Of a stretch of DNA of 8,396 nt, positions 1 through 6,389 are shown in pieces. Each line of letters opens with the position of its first letter. Positions within the stretch are counted from its first letter, which is position 1. The position numbers were made by a program, and so were the translations under genes. The notes below the pieces were generated by a model, which was not told where the DNA came from, did no database searches, and saw only the letters and a list, made by a program, of their open reading frames with translations. Source of the stretch: Candidatus Thorarchaeota archaeon (GTDB lineage: Archaea; Asgardarchaeota; Thorarchaeia; Thorarchaeales; Thorarchaeaceae); assembly GCA_016841005.1 (NCBI GenBank), contig JAEORG010000152.1:1-8396 (forward strand). Reading direction: 5' to 3'.

Positions 1-1868
1 AGAGAGAGTTTTCTGATTGTTTCTTTAGTGGGAAGTCCTGTTTCTAATTCCCACCCACGCAAGCGATAGTAGTCATCCAACATTGGCTCTAGATCTACTG
101 TTTGGCCTTTCCCAGGACCTTCTGGCATCTTTTCTTCTGTGAATCGTTTTGGTAGTTTGTCATCCTTTCTACTAATTCCCTCACGTGCATTGAAAAGACG
201 CTTGAGGGAAATCTGACGTTCTGCAATTTCTGTTAGTTTATCCACGGTTCCTAAACTCTTCTCACCTGTAGCTAATGGTAACATCTCTGCAAAATCATTC
301 ATCCAGAAAATTGGCGGCCATGATACTGAATACCAACAAACAATCAGGGTATCGCGGATAGCATAAGCATTTTCAGATTCGTGGACAGCTATTGCTTTGT
401 ATTTCTCGATGTATGGATTAAGAATTTCTGGAATCTTATCCTTACCCCATCTCTCAGCAGCAACATCTTCATACCCAAGCTGGTCAACGACTACCAATGA
501 ACGAAGATGGTCAGCACCTCTAGCGCCAGTAGCGTGTGAGAGCCCAATGCTTCTGTGAGTTCTTCCGTCTTGACCTGAAACCTCTAGTCCCTTGACATGA
601 ATAGCATATTTCTGTGCTTCAGGTCCAAGTTTATCTGCTGCTTTCTTAGATCCGTCTGCGAGAATGTCGCCAAAGCCTTCTCTAGTTGCAATCATTTGGA
701 GGAGAGAGATTGCTTGTTCAGGATTTCCCCATTCAAGTCTAAGACCTCCAGTATGTGTTGTATCTATGGCACCAGCCTCGAACGCTTCAATTGCAAATGC
801 AATTGTTGACCCTACGGATATTATATCCATTCCATATCGATTACAGATTTGATTTGCTTTGAGGGTTGTCGCATAATCATCAATACCAAGAAGACTACCA
901 AACGCCATCAAGCCTTCATATTCAGGACCCTCTTCAAGGGTACCTGCATGAGGACCATGGGAGATGTAGTTTACTTTCTTACATCCTAAACTGCAGCCAA
1001 AACAAGCTCTGTCACTAATCGTATATCGAGGCCTGATATATTCACCAGTTAATTTTTCCCATCCTGAAAAAACTCCAGTTCTGTGATTATAGGTCGGGAG
1101 CTCTCCTATTTCCTGTTTTACTGCAGTCAGGATCCAGGTCCCCCACTTTCCCATCTCTCTCGCTTGTGGATTCTCTCTCACTCTCATATGTGCATTCTTT
1201 GCTAGTTCGAAAAATCCTTCATGGTCAGCAACTTCAACCGCCCCAGTACCACGAATGGCTACTGCTTTGACATTCTTTGACCCTAAAACCGCGCCCATCC
1301 CAGTTCGTCCAGCTGCACGCGCATTATTGATGATAACCGAAGCATATCTGACTTTGTTCTCTCCTGCTGGACCAATTGCTCCAACCTGAATATCTGGTTC
1401 TTTGTGTTTCTTTCGAATAGTAGCTGTAGTGACATCAATTGTCTTACCCCAAAGGTCTCCAGCATCAATCAATTCTAAATCGGAATCATGTATCGAGATA
1501 TAGACAGGTCTCTCAGATTTACCTTCGACTATTAGCATATCGTATCCTGCATACTTCAACTCTGCTCCTAGAAAGCCACCAACATGACTCTCGCCCCAGA
1601 TTCCAGTCTGCGCAGCTTTTGACACGAAGACTGTTCTTCCACTCATTGGCCACAATGTTCCAGTTATGGGGCCGGTTCCAATTATCAGCTTGTTTGTTTC
1701 TGCGAGCGGATCGGATTTTGCAGGGACTTCATCATAGAGAATTTTCGCTGCAAAGCCATCTCCGCCTATGAACTGTTTAATCCATTCTTCAGGCAATTTA
1801 TCAATTTTGAACTTCTCATCAGTCAGATTAACTCTGAGGATTTTTCCAGTATAACCGCCCTTTACCAA
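1..1868 (-). CDS. aor: Aldehyde ferredoxin oxidoreductase (tungsten-pterin), C-terminus cut by window edge
   Basis: Oxidises aldehydes to carboxylic acids in the cytoplasm using a tungsten bis-pterin cofactor and one [4Fe-4S] cluster, passing electrons to ferredoxin. I translated 622 codons with no in-frame stop before base 1; the family is usually about 600-630 residues, so only the last few residues should be missing. Seen: N-terminal GGYTGKILRVNL (4-15), cofactor-domain segment GESHVGGFLGAELKYAG (92-108), GRTGMGAVLGSKNVKAV (187-203), EEGPEYE (312-318), and cluster cysteines C289, C292, C296 (CX2CX3C) with the fourth, C511, in DTLIVC (506-511). This spacing matches Pyrococcus furiosus AOR (C288, C291, C295, C494). 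The TTG at 1868 is preferred because GTGGGG lies 9 nt upstream; a GTG at 1883 is the alternative. It follows the ferredoxin gene by 1 nt, hence one operon. Family certain; substrate range (AOR, FOR or WOR type) not readable. Confidence 0.95.
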   Translation of the reverse strand, partial: MVKGGYTGKILRVNLTDEKFKIDKLPEEWIKQFIGGDGFAAKILYDEVPAKSDPLAETNKLIIGTGPITGTLWPMSGRTVFVSKAAQTGIWGESHVGGFLGAELKYAGYDMLIVEGKSERPVYISIHDSDLELIDAGDLWGKTIDVTTATIRKKHKEPDIQVGAIGPAGENKVRYASVIINNARAAGRTGMGAVLGSKNVKAVAIRGTGAVEVADHEGFFELAKNAHMRVRENPQAREMGKWGTWILTAVKQEIGELPTYNHRTGVFSGWEKLTGEYIRPRYTISDRACFGCSLGCKKVNYISHGPHAGTLEEGPEYEGLMAFGSLLGIDDYATTLKANQICNRYGMDIISVGSTIAFAIEAFEAGAIDTTHTGGLRLEWGNPEQAISLLQMIATREGFGDILADGSKKAADKLGPEAQKYAIHVKGLEVSGQDGRTHRSIGLSHATGARGADHLRSLVVVDQLGYEDVAAERWGKDKIPEILNPYIEKYKAIAVHESENAYAIRDTLIVCWYSVSWPPIFWMNDFAEMLPLATGEKSLGTVDKLTEIAERQISLKRLFNAREGISRKDDKLPKRFTEEKMPEGPGKGQTVDLEPMLDDYYRLRGWELETGLPTKETIRKLS

Positions 1869-1869
1869 T

Positions 1870-2385
1870 TCAGGACTCCCCACCTGATGCTTCAGCTTCT
1901 GATGCTCGATGGACTTCTTTGAGATAGGAAGCGAGTTTACCATGCCTTTCTAGTGTTGTAGTCTTTCGTGTAGGACCATATTGTATTGCCCCTGTGGGAC
2001 AAACTTTGGCACACTCTGGGTCACCACCACAATGGTCACATTTGATGATCTTCATTCTTGTATTATCTAAGAGAATAACTCCATTGACACAGACACCTAC
2101 ACATGATTTGCATAGAATACAACGATTCTCATCGAGGTATGTCATTTTAGAAATTGGGTTTCTACGCATCGCATAAACAGGACAAATATCAACGCAAGGA
2201 GCCTCTTCACACGGTCCACAAACATTGGGAATATCTATTCCAAGGTCATCATATTTTACTATCTTGAGTCTTGCAAGACTTGGTTGGAATCGTTTCTCAT
2301 TTCGAGCGGTGCAGGCAAGCTCACAGATTCTACAACCTGTGCATTTCGTATAGTCAACGGAGAGCTGTGATGACACTTTTAACAC
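1870..2385 (-). CDS. Polyferredoxin with four [4Fe-4S] clusters (HycB/DmsB-type), electron partner of the aldehyde oxidoreductase
   Basis: A 171-residue iron-sulfur electron-transfer subunit. Sixteen ligand cysteines form four clusters: C15/C18/C21/C25, C56/C59/C64/C68, C89/C92/C95/C99 and C116/C119/C125/C129. The second and fourth groups have the longer CX2CX4-5CX3C spacing typical of the DmsB/HycB ferredoxin subunits. No signal peptide or membrane segment is visible, so it should be cytoplasmic. It directly precedes the aldehyde oxidoreductase with a 1-nt gap, so the two are surely co-transcribed; comparable Fe-S partners are known for WOR5 of Pyrococcus and for bacterial AOR complexes. The start is GTG at 2385: the codon just upstream is an in-frame TAG, so nothing longer is possible. 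No clear ribosome site precedes it, so it may be translated from a very short leader. The tail after residue 140 is charged and without motifs. Confidence 0.9.
   Translation of the reverse strand: MLKVSSQLSVDYTKCTGCRICELACTARNEKRFQPSLARLKIVKYDDLGIDIPNVCGPCEEAPCVDICPVYAMRRNPISKMTYLDENRCILCKSCVGVCVNGVILLDNTRMKIIKCDHCGGDPECAKVCPTGAIQYGPTRKTTTLERHGKLASYLKEVHRASEAEASGGES
1878..1883 (-). promoter_or_regulatory. Ribosome binding site that decides the TTG start of the aldehyde oxidoreductase
   Basis: GTGGGG on the minus strand, inside the last codons of the ferredoxin gene, ends 9 nt before the TTG at 1868. The same GTGGGG-9nt-TTG arrangement stands in front of the gene starting at 6398, where an in-frame stop forces the TTG start, which supports using it here too. 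Coupled translation with the upstream ferredoxin gene is likely. Confidence 0.5.
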
Positions 2386-2492
2386 CTATGCGATTATTCT
2401 CAAAATCATACTCACACTAAAAGGTTTGGCAACATAGAGTGAGGTGTAGGCTTTATTAGGTTTCTATATCTTGGGATTGTCGGGTAATTTGC
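2386..2492. promoter_or_regulatory. Divergent promoter region between the ferredoxin/AOR operon and the acidic-protein gene
   Basis: A 107-bp gap between two divergent starts. On the plus strand TTCTATATCTT (2461-2471) lies about 25-30 bases before the ATG at 2493 and could be a TATA box giving an almost leaderless mRNA; CTTTATTAG (2451-2459) is a second candidate. On the minus strand the complement of ACTAAAAGG (about 2416-2424) could be the TATA box of the ferredoxin operon. Assigned by position and AT-richness only. Confidence 0.3.
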
Positions 2493-2939
2493 ATGAGCGA
2501 AGAACCAGAAATGATTGAAAAAAAATCTAAGAAAGCTAAAGCTGATTTTGCTGAGATCGAATTTGAAATTGGAAACATCGAATTTGAAGCAAAGGGAAAG
2601 AGCGCTGTTGTTGAGAGAATGTTCAGGCTTTTGTTAGAGAAAATCGAGCAGGGAAAGCTCGTCGCTACTCTGCAATTACCTGACGAGGATGAAGAGGAAG
2701 AAGAAGAGGAGGAAGACGATTCAGCCTTTGAGGAGTTTTTAGAGTCCACTTCTGATGATGAGGAAGAGGAAGACACATTCTATTCCCCTCCGGATGTAAG
2801 CCCACCTCCGGAAGTTGAGGAGTCCGATTCAATTCCCAGTGAAGCATACTTGGACCCACCACCCGCATGGGATTCTCTAGAAGACGAGTCGCCACCTGAA
2901 TCAGATGCGGAAAAAGAAACACGAGAAGATACATTCTAA
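2493..2939 (+). CDS. Small highly acidic protein, unknown function
   Basis: 148 residues; I do not recognise the family. The lysine-rich start (residues 9-16) is followed by what looks like a small folded part (about 18-62): two short beta-like stretches, FEIGNIEFEAKG, then a helix AVVERMFRLLLEKIEQGKL. The rest is very acidic and Pro/Ser-rich, probably disordered: D64-D76 is thirteen consecutive Asp/Glu, a second acidic block is D88-D94, and proline clusters lie at 99-106, 122-124 and 134-135. EDTF occurs twice, at about 93-96 and as the C-terminus. The ATG start has only a weak ribosome site (GGGTAA), consistent with a short leader. Its TAA overlaps the stop of the convergent aminotransferase gene by 4 bases in total. 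The patterned folded part and the promoter-like upstream sequence make it a real gene. An acidic binding tail for a basic partner is possible but unproven. Confidence 0.75.
   Translation: MSEEPEMIEKKSKKAKADFAEIEFEIGNIEFEAKGKSAVVERMFRLLLEKIEQGKLVATLQLPDEDEEEEEEEEDDSAFEEFLESTSDDEEEEDTFYSPPDVSPPPEVEESDSIPSEAYLDPPPAWDSLEDESPPESDAEKETREDTF
2691..2716 (+). repeat. 26-base pure purine tract encoding the poly-acidic run
   Basis: Only A and G (GAA/GAG codons, irregularly mixed) from 2691 to 2716, coding for the Glu run at about residues 67-74 of the acidic protein. The two codons are mixed rather than perfectly repeated, which suggests selection for acidic residues more than recent repeat slippage. 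Confidence 0.6.
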
Positions 2940-4021
2940 CTGGAGTTATTCACTATATACACCCAGTTGAACGGATCTTTCAGTTCTCCACACTGGATTC
3001 CAGTTAGTTCATCGAATAACCGTTGTGTCAGAGAGCCAATTTTACCCTCAGTCACAGGATATGTTATCCCTTTGTAATGTAGTTTACCAACGGGAGCGAT
3101 AATGGCTGCAGTTCCACAACCAAATATTTCTTTGATTGTTCCATCTGATATGCCTATGAGGACCTCATCCATGGTTATCGGACGCTCAGACACCTTGTAG
3201 TCCCAATGATTGAGCAATGTTAGAACGGAATCCCGTGTGATACCATCTAATATTGTACCACTAAGAGGAGGTGTAACAACTTCATCATCAAAAACAATAC
3301 AGATGTTCATTGTACCCACCTCTTCGAGATATTTTCGCTCTTTTGCATCCAACCAAAGAACTTGAGAATATCCTTCTTCTTTTGCATTTGTACTCGCAAG
3401 AAGACTAGCGGCATAGTTCCCCATGGTTTTAGCATGTCCTGTTCCACCTTCAGCTGCACGAACATGTTGATCTGCAACATAGATTCCTACAGGAGAAAAT
3501 CCCTCTTTGAAATAAGGACCTACAGGACTTAGTATAATATAGAAAAGGTATTCATTACTAGGACGCACCCCAAGCTTCGCTTCAGTTGCAATCATCGTGG
3601 GGCGAACATATAATGATGTTCCTTTCTGTGCTGGTATCCAGTCTTGTTCAATCATTAGAAGTTGGGAGAGGGCCTTCAAGATGAATCCTTCATCTATGGT
3701 AGGCATGACCATTCTTTTCGCGGAGAGATTAAGACGAGCCATGTTCTTTTCGGGTCGAAAGAGGAATATATCATTTCCACGACGGTAAGCCTTCAATCCT
3801 TCAAATATTCCTTGACCATAATGAAGAACAAGTGCAGCAGGGTCGATCTGCAAAGGCTTGTATGGTTCTATCCTTGCGTTTTTCCACGTGCCATCAGAAT
3901 ACTCCATTACAAACATATGGTCAGTGAAGACAGAACCAAAAACAAGGTTCAGAACATCCTCTGGCTTGGGCTTCAACAGATTTTTTGGTGCAAGGTTAAC
4001 CTCGAGGTTCAAAACTATCAA
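2936..4021 (-). CDS. ilvE: Branched-chain amino acid aminotransferase (class IV, eukaryote/Bacillus-like type)
   Basis: PLP enzyme that exchanges amino groups between leucine, isoleucine or valine and 2-oxoglutarate; last step of their synthesis, first of their breakdown. 361 residues, close to the roughly 355-365 of the longer type found in eukaryotes and Firmicutes (about 305 in E. coli IlvE). Seen: LVFGSVFTDHMFVMEY (26-41), LHYGQGIFEGLKAYR (66-80), FRPEKNMARLN (88-98), VRPTMIATE (139-147), the PLP lysine K198 in GTGHAKTMGNYAAS (193-206), EEVGTMNI (233-240) and FGCGTAAII near the end. The CXXC redox pair of mammalian BCAT is absent. The start is uncertain: TTG 4021 follows an in-frame TGA three codons upstream, but the GAAGG at 4025-4029 is only 3 nt away; TTG at 4012 is the alternative. 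Tail-to-tail with the acidic gene, stop codons overlapping. Confidence 0.95.
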   Translation of the reverse strand: MIVLNLEVNLAPKNLLKPKPEDVLNLVFGSVFTDHMFVMEYSDGTWKNARIEPYKPLQIDPAALVLHYGQGIFEGLKAYRRGNDIFLFRPEKNMARLNLSAKRMVMPTIDEGFILKALSQLLMIEQDWIPAQKGTSLYVRPTMIATEAKLGVRPSNEYLFYIILSPVGPYFKEGFSPVGIYVADQHVRAAEGGTGHAKTMGNYAASLLASTNAKEEGYSQVLWLDAKERKYLEEVGTMNICIVFDDEVVTPPLSGTILDGITRDSVLTLLNHWDYKVSERPITMDEVLIGISDGTIKEIFGCGTAAIIAPVGKLHYKGITYPVTEGKIGSLTQRLFDELTGIQCGELKDPFNWVYIVNNSS

Positions 4022-4174
4022 ATTCCTTCATAATGCCTACTCTCTTTTTTCAAGAGTGCATGGTACATCAAATACATTCCTTTAGATATTAGTTACTATT
4101 GGGAAAATACGTTCTCTCCAAATGCTTAAGTCGGGGATTGATACAGAAGAGTTAGTGCTTGGAGGCAATCACAT
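4022..4174. promoter_or_regulatory. Divergent promoter region between aminotransferase and coiled-coil genes
   Basis: 153 bp between two divergent starts. For the plus gene, AAATGCTTAAG (about 4120-4130) is a plausible BRE/TATA element about 45 bases before the ATG, leaving a leader of about 20 nt that holds the GGAGG site. For the minus gene several AT-rich stretches exist (around 4075-4095) but none stands out. No strong inverted repeat beyond a 5-bp arm (4039-4043 with 4053-4057). Confidence 0.3.
4161..4165 (+). promoter_or_regulatory. Strong Shine-Dalgarno GGAGG of the coiled-coil gene
   Basis: GGAGG ends 9 nt before the ATG at 4175. It is the best match to an anti-Shine-Dalgarno core in this window and fixes the start of the downstream gene. 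Confidence 0.65.
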
Positions 4175-4777
4175 ATGAGCCACAGGGAGCATGCCCCATC
4201 GGATGTATATGATTTAGACCCTAAAGACATTCTTACTCAATATTCAGTAGAGTGGGTGGCACTCAGGAAATCGTATGAAGAGGTCAAGACCAAGCTTGCG
4301 GAAGTGAAGGCAGAGCTTAATGACTTGGACTTGCAACTTGAAAAGAAGCAAATCGATGAGAAGGCACACATGGAAAGATACCATGAGAAATGGCTCATTT
4401 CAACGCAAATCGTTCAAGTCAAGAGAGATGTAGAAGCTAGACTTTACGAAATTCAAAAGGAGATTCGTAAAGCAAACAAACAATTGAAACAAGTAGAGGC
4501 TGAGCAACAGCGAAGAGAAAGAATTGAAGAAGAGAAGAGTGGTGCAATGATCGAGTGGATGTCACTCAAGCAGGGTTTTGAACTTGTCAAAGAACGAAGA
4601 AGAGAAATAAATCAACAAATGAACGCACTAGAAATACAGCGAAGATCCAATAAAATCAAAGATGAAGAATATCGAAATGCAAGAGTAAGGCAAATTCGAC
4701 AACTTGCAGAGCTTAGTACTGTTGAGAGCGATGTTAAAAGAAGACTTGCAGAATTATTAGATATTATTCGTGCATGA
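4175..4777 (+). CDS. Coiled-coil protein built from two tandem copies of one helical unit, unknown function
   Basis: 200 residues, almost wholly helical and highly charged, with no cysteine, no signal peptide and no membrane segment, so presumably cytosolic. I recognise no named family. Residues 25-93 and 126-194 align without gaps at a constant offset of 101: 17 identities in 69 positions, including EW (26-27 with 127-128), L30/L131, E35/E136, VK (37-38 with 138-139), L51/L152, I60/I161, DV (85-86 with 186-187), RL (89-90 with 190-191). Each unit is a long heptad helix, a short turn (around QIDEKAHMERY and KIKDEEYRNAR) and a second helix, so probably a helical hairpin. The units are joined by an Arg/Glu/Gln-rich helix (94-124). 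The start is an ATG with GGAGG 9 nt upstream. Convergent with glutamate dehydrogenase; a hairpin lies between. A scaffold or dimerisation role is a guess. Confidence 0.8.
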   Translation: MSHREHAPSDVYDLDPKDILTQYSVEWVALRKSYEEVKTKLAEVKAELNDLDLQLEKKQIDEKAHMERYHEKWLISTQIVQVKRDVEARLYEIQKEIRKANKQLKQVEAEQQRRERIEEEKSGAMIEWMSLKQGFELVKERRREINQQMNALEIQRRSNKIKDEEYRNARVRQIRQLAELSTVESDVKRRLAELLDIIRA

Positions 4778-4798
4778 GATAAAACGGAAATAGAGAAG

Positions 4799-4823
4799 TG
4801 CAGGACCCCGGTGAGATCCTGCA
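4799..4823. terminator. Hairpin between convergent genes, possible bidirectional terminator
   Basis: TGCAGGA (4799-4805) and TCCTGCA (4817-4823) form a perfect 7-bp stem with an 11-nt loop. It lies 21 nt after the coiled-coil stop and 8 nt after the glutamate dehydrogenase stop. Downstream on the minus strand is a T-rich stretch with TTTT; on the plus strand there is none. A termination role fits the position, but archaeal termination depends mainly on T-tracts, so confidence is moderate. Confidence 0.4.
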
Positions 4824-4831
4824 ATAAGGTC

Positions 4832-6181
4832 TTACATGAAGTAGCCTTGGTCAACCATTGCATCTGCAACCTTGAGGAAGCCAGCAATATTAGCACCAAG
4901 TAAATAGTTACCCTTGTCACCGAACTTATCTGAGGTTTCGTATGCGGCCTTATGGATATTGACCATAATCTGATTCAGTTTCTGATCAACTTCTTCTCGG
5001 CTCCAGAAGTAGCGCATGCTGTTCTGTGCCATTTCAAGTCCTGAAACAGACACTCCACCAGCATTTGAGGCTTTACCAGGAGCATAGAGTATCTTATTCT
5101 CCAAGAAGATTTCGATACCTTCAGGGACAGTTGGCATATTAGCTCCTTCTCCGACCGCGAGGACTCCATTGTCTACAAGTGCTTTAGCTTCATTCTTATC
5201 AACTTCATTTTGAGTTGCGCTTGGGAATGCAAGATCACACTTGAGGCCCCAAGGACTACCACCAGCTTCGTAGCTTACGTTACTATACTGTTCAGCGTAT
5301 TCCTTTATTCTACCTCGGCGTTCGTTCTTCAACTCCATTATCCATGCGAGCTTATCCTTATCGATACCATCAGGATCATGAACCCAACCACTTGAGTCAC
5401 TCATTGCGATGACCTTTGCACCGAGTTGGATGAGTTTCTCAGCGGTATATTGTGCAACATTTCCGGAGCCAGATATGACTGCTATTTTGCCCTTGACATC
5501 TTCATTTCGGGTCTTAAGCATCTCTTCAACAAAATAGACACATCCATATCCCGTAGCTTCAGGACGAATTAAAGATCCGCCCCAGCGTGCACCTTTGCCA
5601 GTTAGTACACATGTACCATGTTGATTTGTAGCTTTTCTGTATGCACCGTATAGATAGCCGATTTCACGACCACCAACTCCGATGTCTCCTGCTGGAACAT
5701 CAATGAATTGACCAATGTGCCGGCTCAGTTCTAACATGAAGCTGTAACAAAAGTTACGAACCTCGTCATCTGTCTTACCTTTTGGATCAAAATCAGAACC
5801 ACCCTTACCACCACCCATAGGTAGACCTGTAAGACTGTTCTTGAAAATTTGTTCAAATCCAAGGAACTTCAGTATTCCAAGTTTCACCGTTGGGTGAAAT
5901 CTTAGACCGCCCTTGTAAGGACCAATTGCTGAGTTGAATTGCACACGAAAGCCTTTATTGACCCGAATCTTGTCATCCTTATCGATCCATGGAACTCTGA
6001 TCATCACAACACGCTCAGGTTCGGTGATTCGTTCAAGGATTGCTTTTTCCTTATATATTGGAAATTTTTTGATAGCAGGTTCTAGGGTTTCGAGTACCTC
6101 CAACGCCGCTTGGTGGAAGACCTTCTGTTCAGGCTCTTTTTCCACCAAATTGTTGTAGACACTTTCGATGTAGCTATCCAA
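4832..6181 (-). CDS. gdhA: NADP-type glutamate dehydrogenase (hexameric, bacterial/fungal GdhA-like)
   Basis: Interconverts glutamate with 2-oxoglutarate plus ammonia using NADP(H). 449 residues, matching the E. coli/fungal small hexameric type (about 447) rather than the roughly 420-residue type of hyperthermophilic archaea. Seen: substrate site K90 in GPYKGGLRFHP (87-97), catalytic K126 in LPMGGGKGGSDFDPKGK (120-136), catalytic D166 in DVPAGDIGVGGREIGY (161-176), dinucleotide fold SGSGNV (237-242), and D262-S263-S264 after the second strand, as in the NADP-using E. coli enzyme. Complete, with no missing active-site residue. The start is TTG 6181: GTGAGG (complement of 6190-6195) lies 8 nt upstream and no ATG is in frame before the upstream stop. 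A small palindrome overlaps that ribosome site and may control translation. Coenzyme preference is inferred from the motif. Confidence 0.96.
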   Translation of the reverse strand: MDSYIESVYNNLVEKEPEQKVFHQAALEVLETLEPAIKKFPIYKEKAILERITEPERVVMIRVPWIDKDDKIRVNKGFRVQFNSAIGPYKGGLRFHPTVKLGILKFLGFEQIFKNSLTGLPMGGGKGGSDFDPKGKTDDEVRNFCYSFMLELSRHIGQFIDVPAGDIGVGGREIGYLYGAYRKATNQHGTCVLTGKGARWGGSLIRPEATGYGCVYFVEEMLKTRNEDVKGKIAVISGSGNVAQYTAEKLIQLGAKVIAMSDSSGWVHDPDGIDKDKLAWIMELKNERRGRIKEYAEQYSNVSYEAGGSPWGLKCDLAFPSATQNEVDKNEAKALVDNGVLAVGEGANMPTVPEGIEIFLENKILYAPGKASNAGGVSVSGLEMAQNSMRYFWSREEVDQKLNQIMVNIHKAAYETSDKFGDKGNYLLGANIAGFLKVADAMVDQGYFM

Positions 6182-6191
6182 TGAAATAACC

Positions 6192-6208
6192 TCACTAATT
6201 AATAGTGA
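6192..6208 (-). promoter_or_regulatory. Palindrome overlapping the gdhA ribosome binding site
   Basis: TCACTA (6192-6197) and TAGTGA (6203-6208) are perfect 6-bp arms around ATTAA. In the gdhA mRNA this hairpin takes in GUGA of the GUGAGG ribosome site, whose end lies 8 nt before the TTG start. It could mask the site or be a repressor operator. Six base pairs with three A-T pairs next to the loop is a weak hairpin, so an operator is as likely. Confidence 0.4.
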
Positions 6209-6270
6209 TTCGCGAGTCCGCCCGCGTTATGGCCTGCACATAAATTCATCGGATACGGATTACTTTCGTC

Positions 6271-6294
6271 AAAAATGGATTTCAAACCATTTTT
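6271..6294. promoter_or_regulatory. 8-bp inverted repeat upstream of gdhA, possible operator
   Basis: AAAAATGG (6271-6278) and CCATTTTT (6287-6294) are perfect inverted arms with an 8-nt spacer (ATTTCAAA). It sits 90-113 bp before the gdhA start and 104-127 bp before the PAC2-like start, in the middle of the divergent region, where a regulator of either gene might bind. If gdhA transcription begins upstream of it, it would instead be an mRNA hairpin. Confidence 0.35.
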
Positions 6295-6382
6295 AGATAT
6301 CCAACCTTGATTTTAAATGCAAGCTACGTTAATCAATGAGTTCATAGAGTAAAATTCAGTGATAATATCAATTTCATGTAAT

Positions 6383-6389
6383 GTGGGGT
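6383..6389 (+). promoter_or_regulatory. GTGGGGT ribosome binding site for a TTG start
   Basis: The GGGG ends 9 nt before TTG 6398. An in-frame TAA three codons upstream of the TTG excludes any longer start, so this site and spacing calibrate the similar one in front of the aldehyde oxidoreductase gene. Confidence 0.5.

Noticed and set aside
597..852. Two overlapping plus-strand ORFs of 60-70 codons with many cysteines
   Set aside because: They lie inside the aldehyde oxidoreductase coding region on the other strand; the minus-strand frame has clear family motifs throughout.
1439..1771. 110-codon plus-strand ORF
   Set aside because: Antisense to the well-supported cofactor-binding part of the aldehyde oxidoreductase; low-complexity Leu/Arg/His composition typical of shadow frames.
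2456..2776. Minus-strand ORF with a long poly-serine stretch
   Set aside because: It is the antisense image of the GAA/GAG-rich acidic tract of the plus-strand gene; no ribosome site and no plausible fold.
3996..4031. Attenuator leader peptide for the branched-chain aminotransferase
   Set aside because: The 11-residue peptide contains no leucine, isoleucine or valine codons and no alternating terminator hairpins follow, so classic attenuation is not supported.
4039..4057. Hairpin in the aminotransferase leader
   Set aside because: Only 5 bp of stem with a 9-nt loop; expected by chance in AT-rich DNA.
3662..4085. Plus-strand ORFs over the aminotransferase N-terminal half
   Set aside because: Shadow frames; the minus strand encodes conserved aminotransferase motifs over the same bases.
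4612..4920. Minus-strand ORF spanning the hairpin between coiled-coil and gdhA genes
   Set aside because: Overlaps the ends of two supported genes and has no ribosome site or motif.
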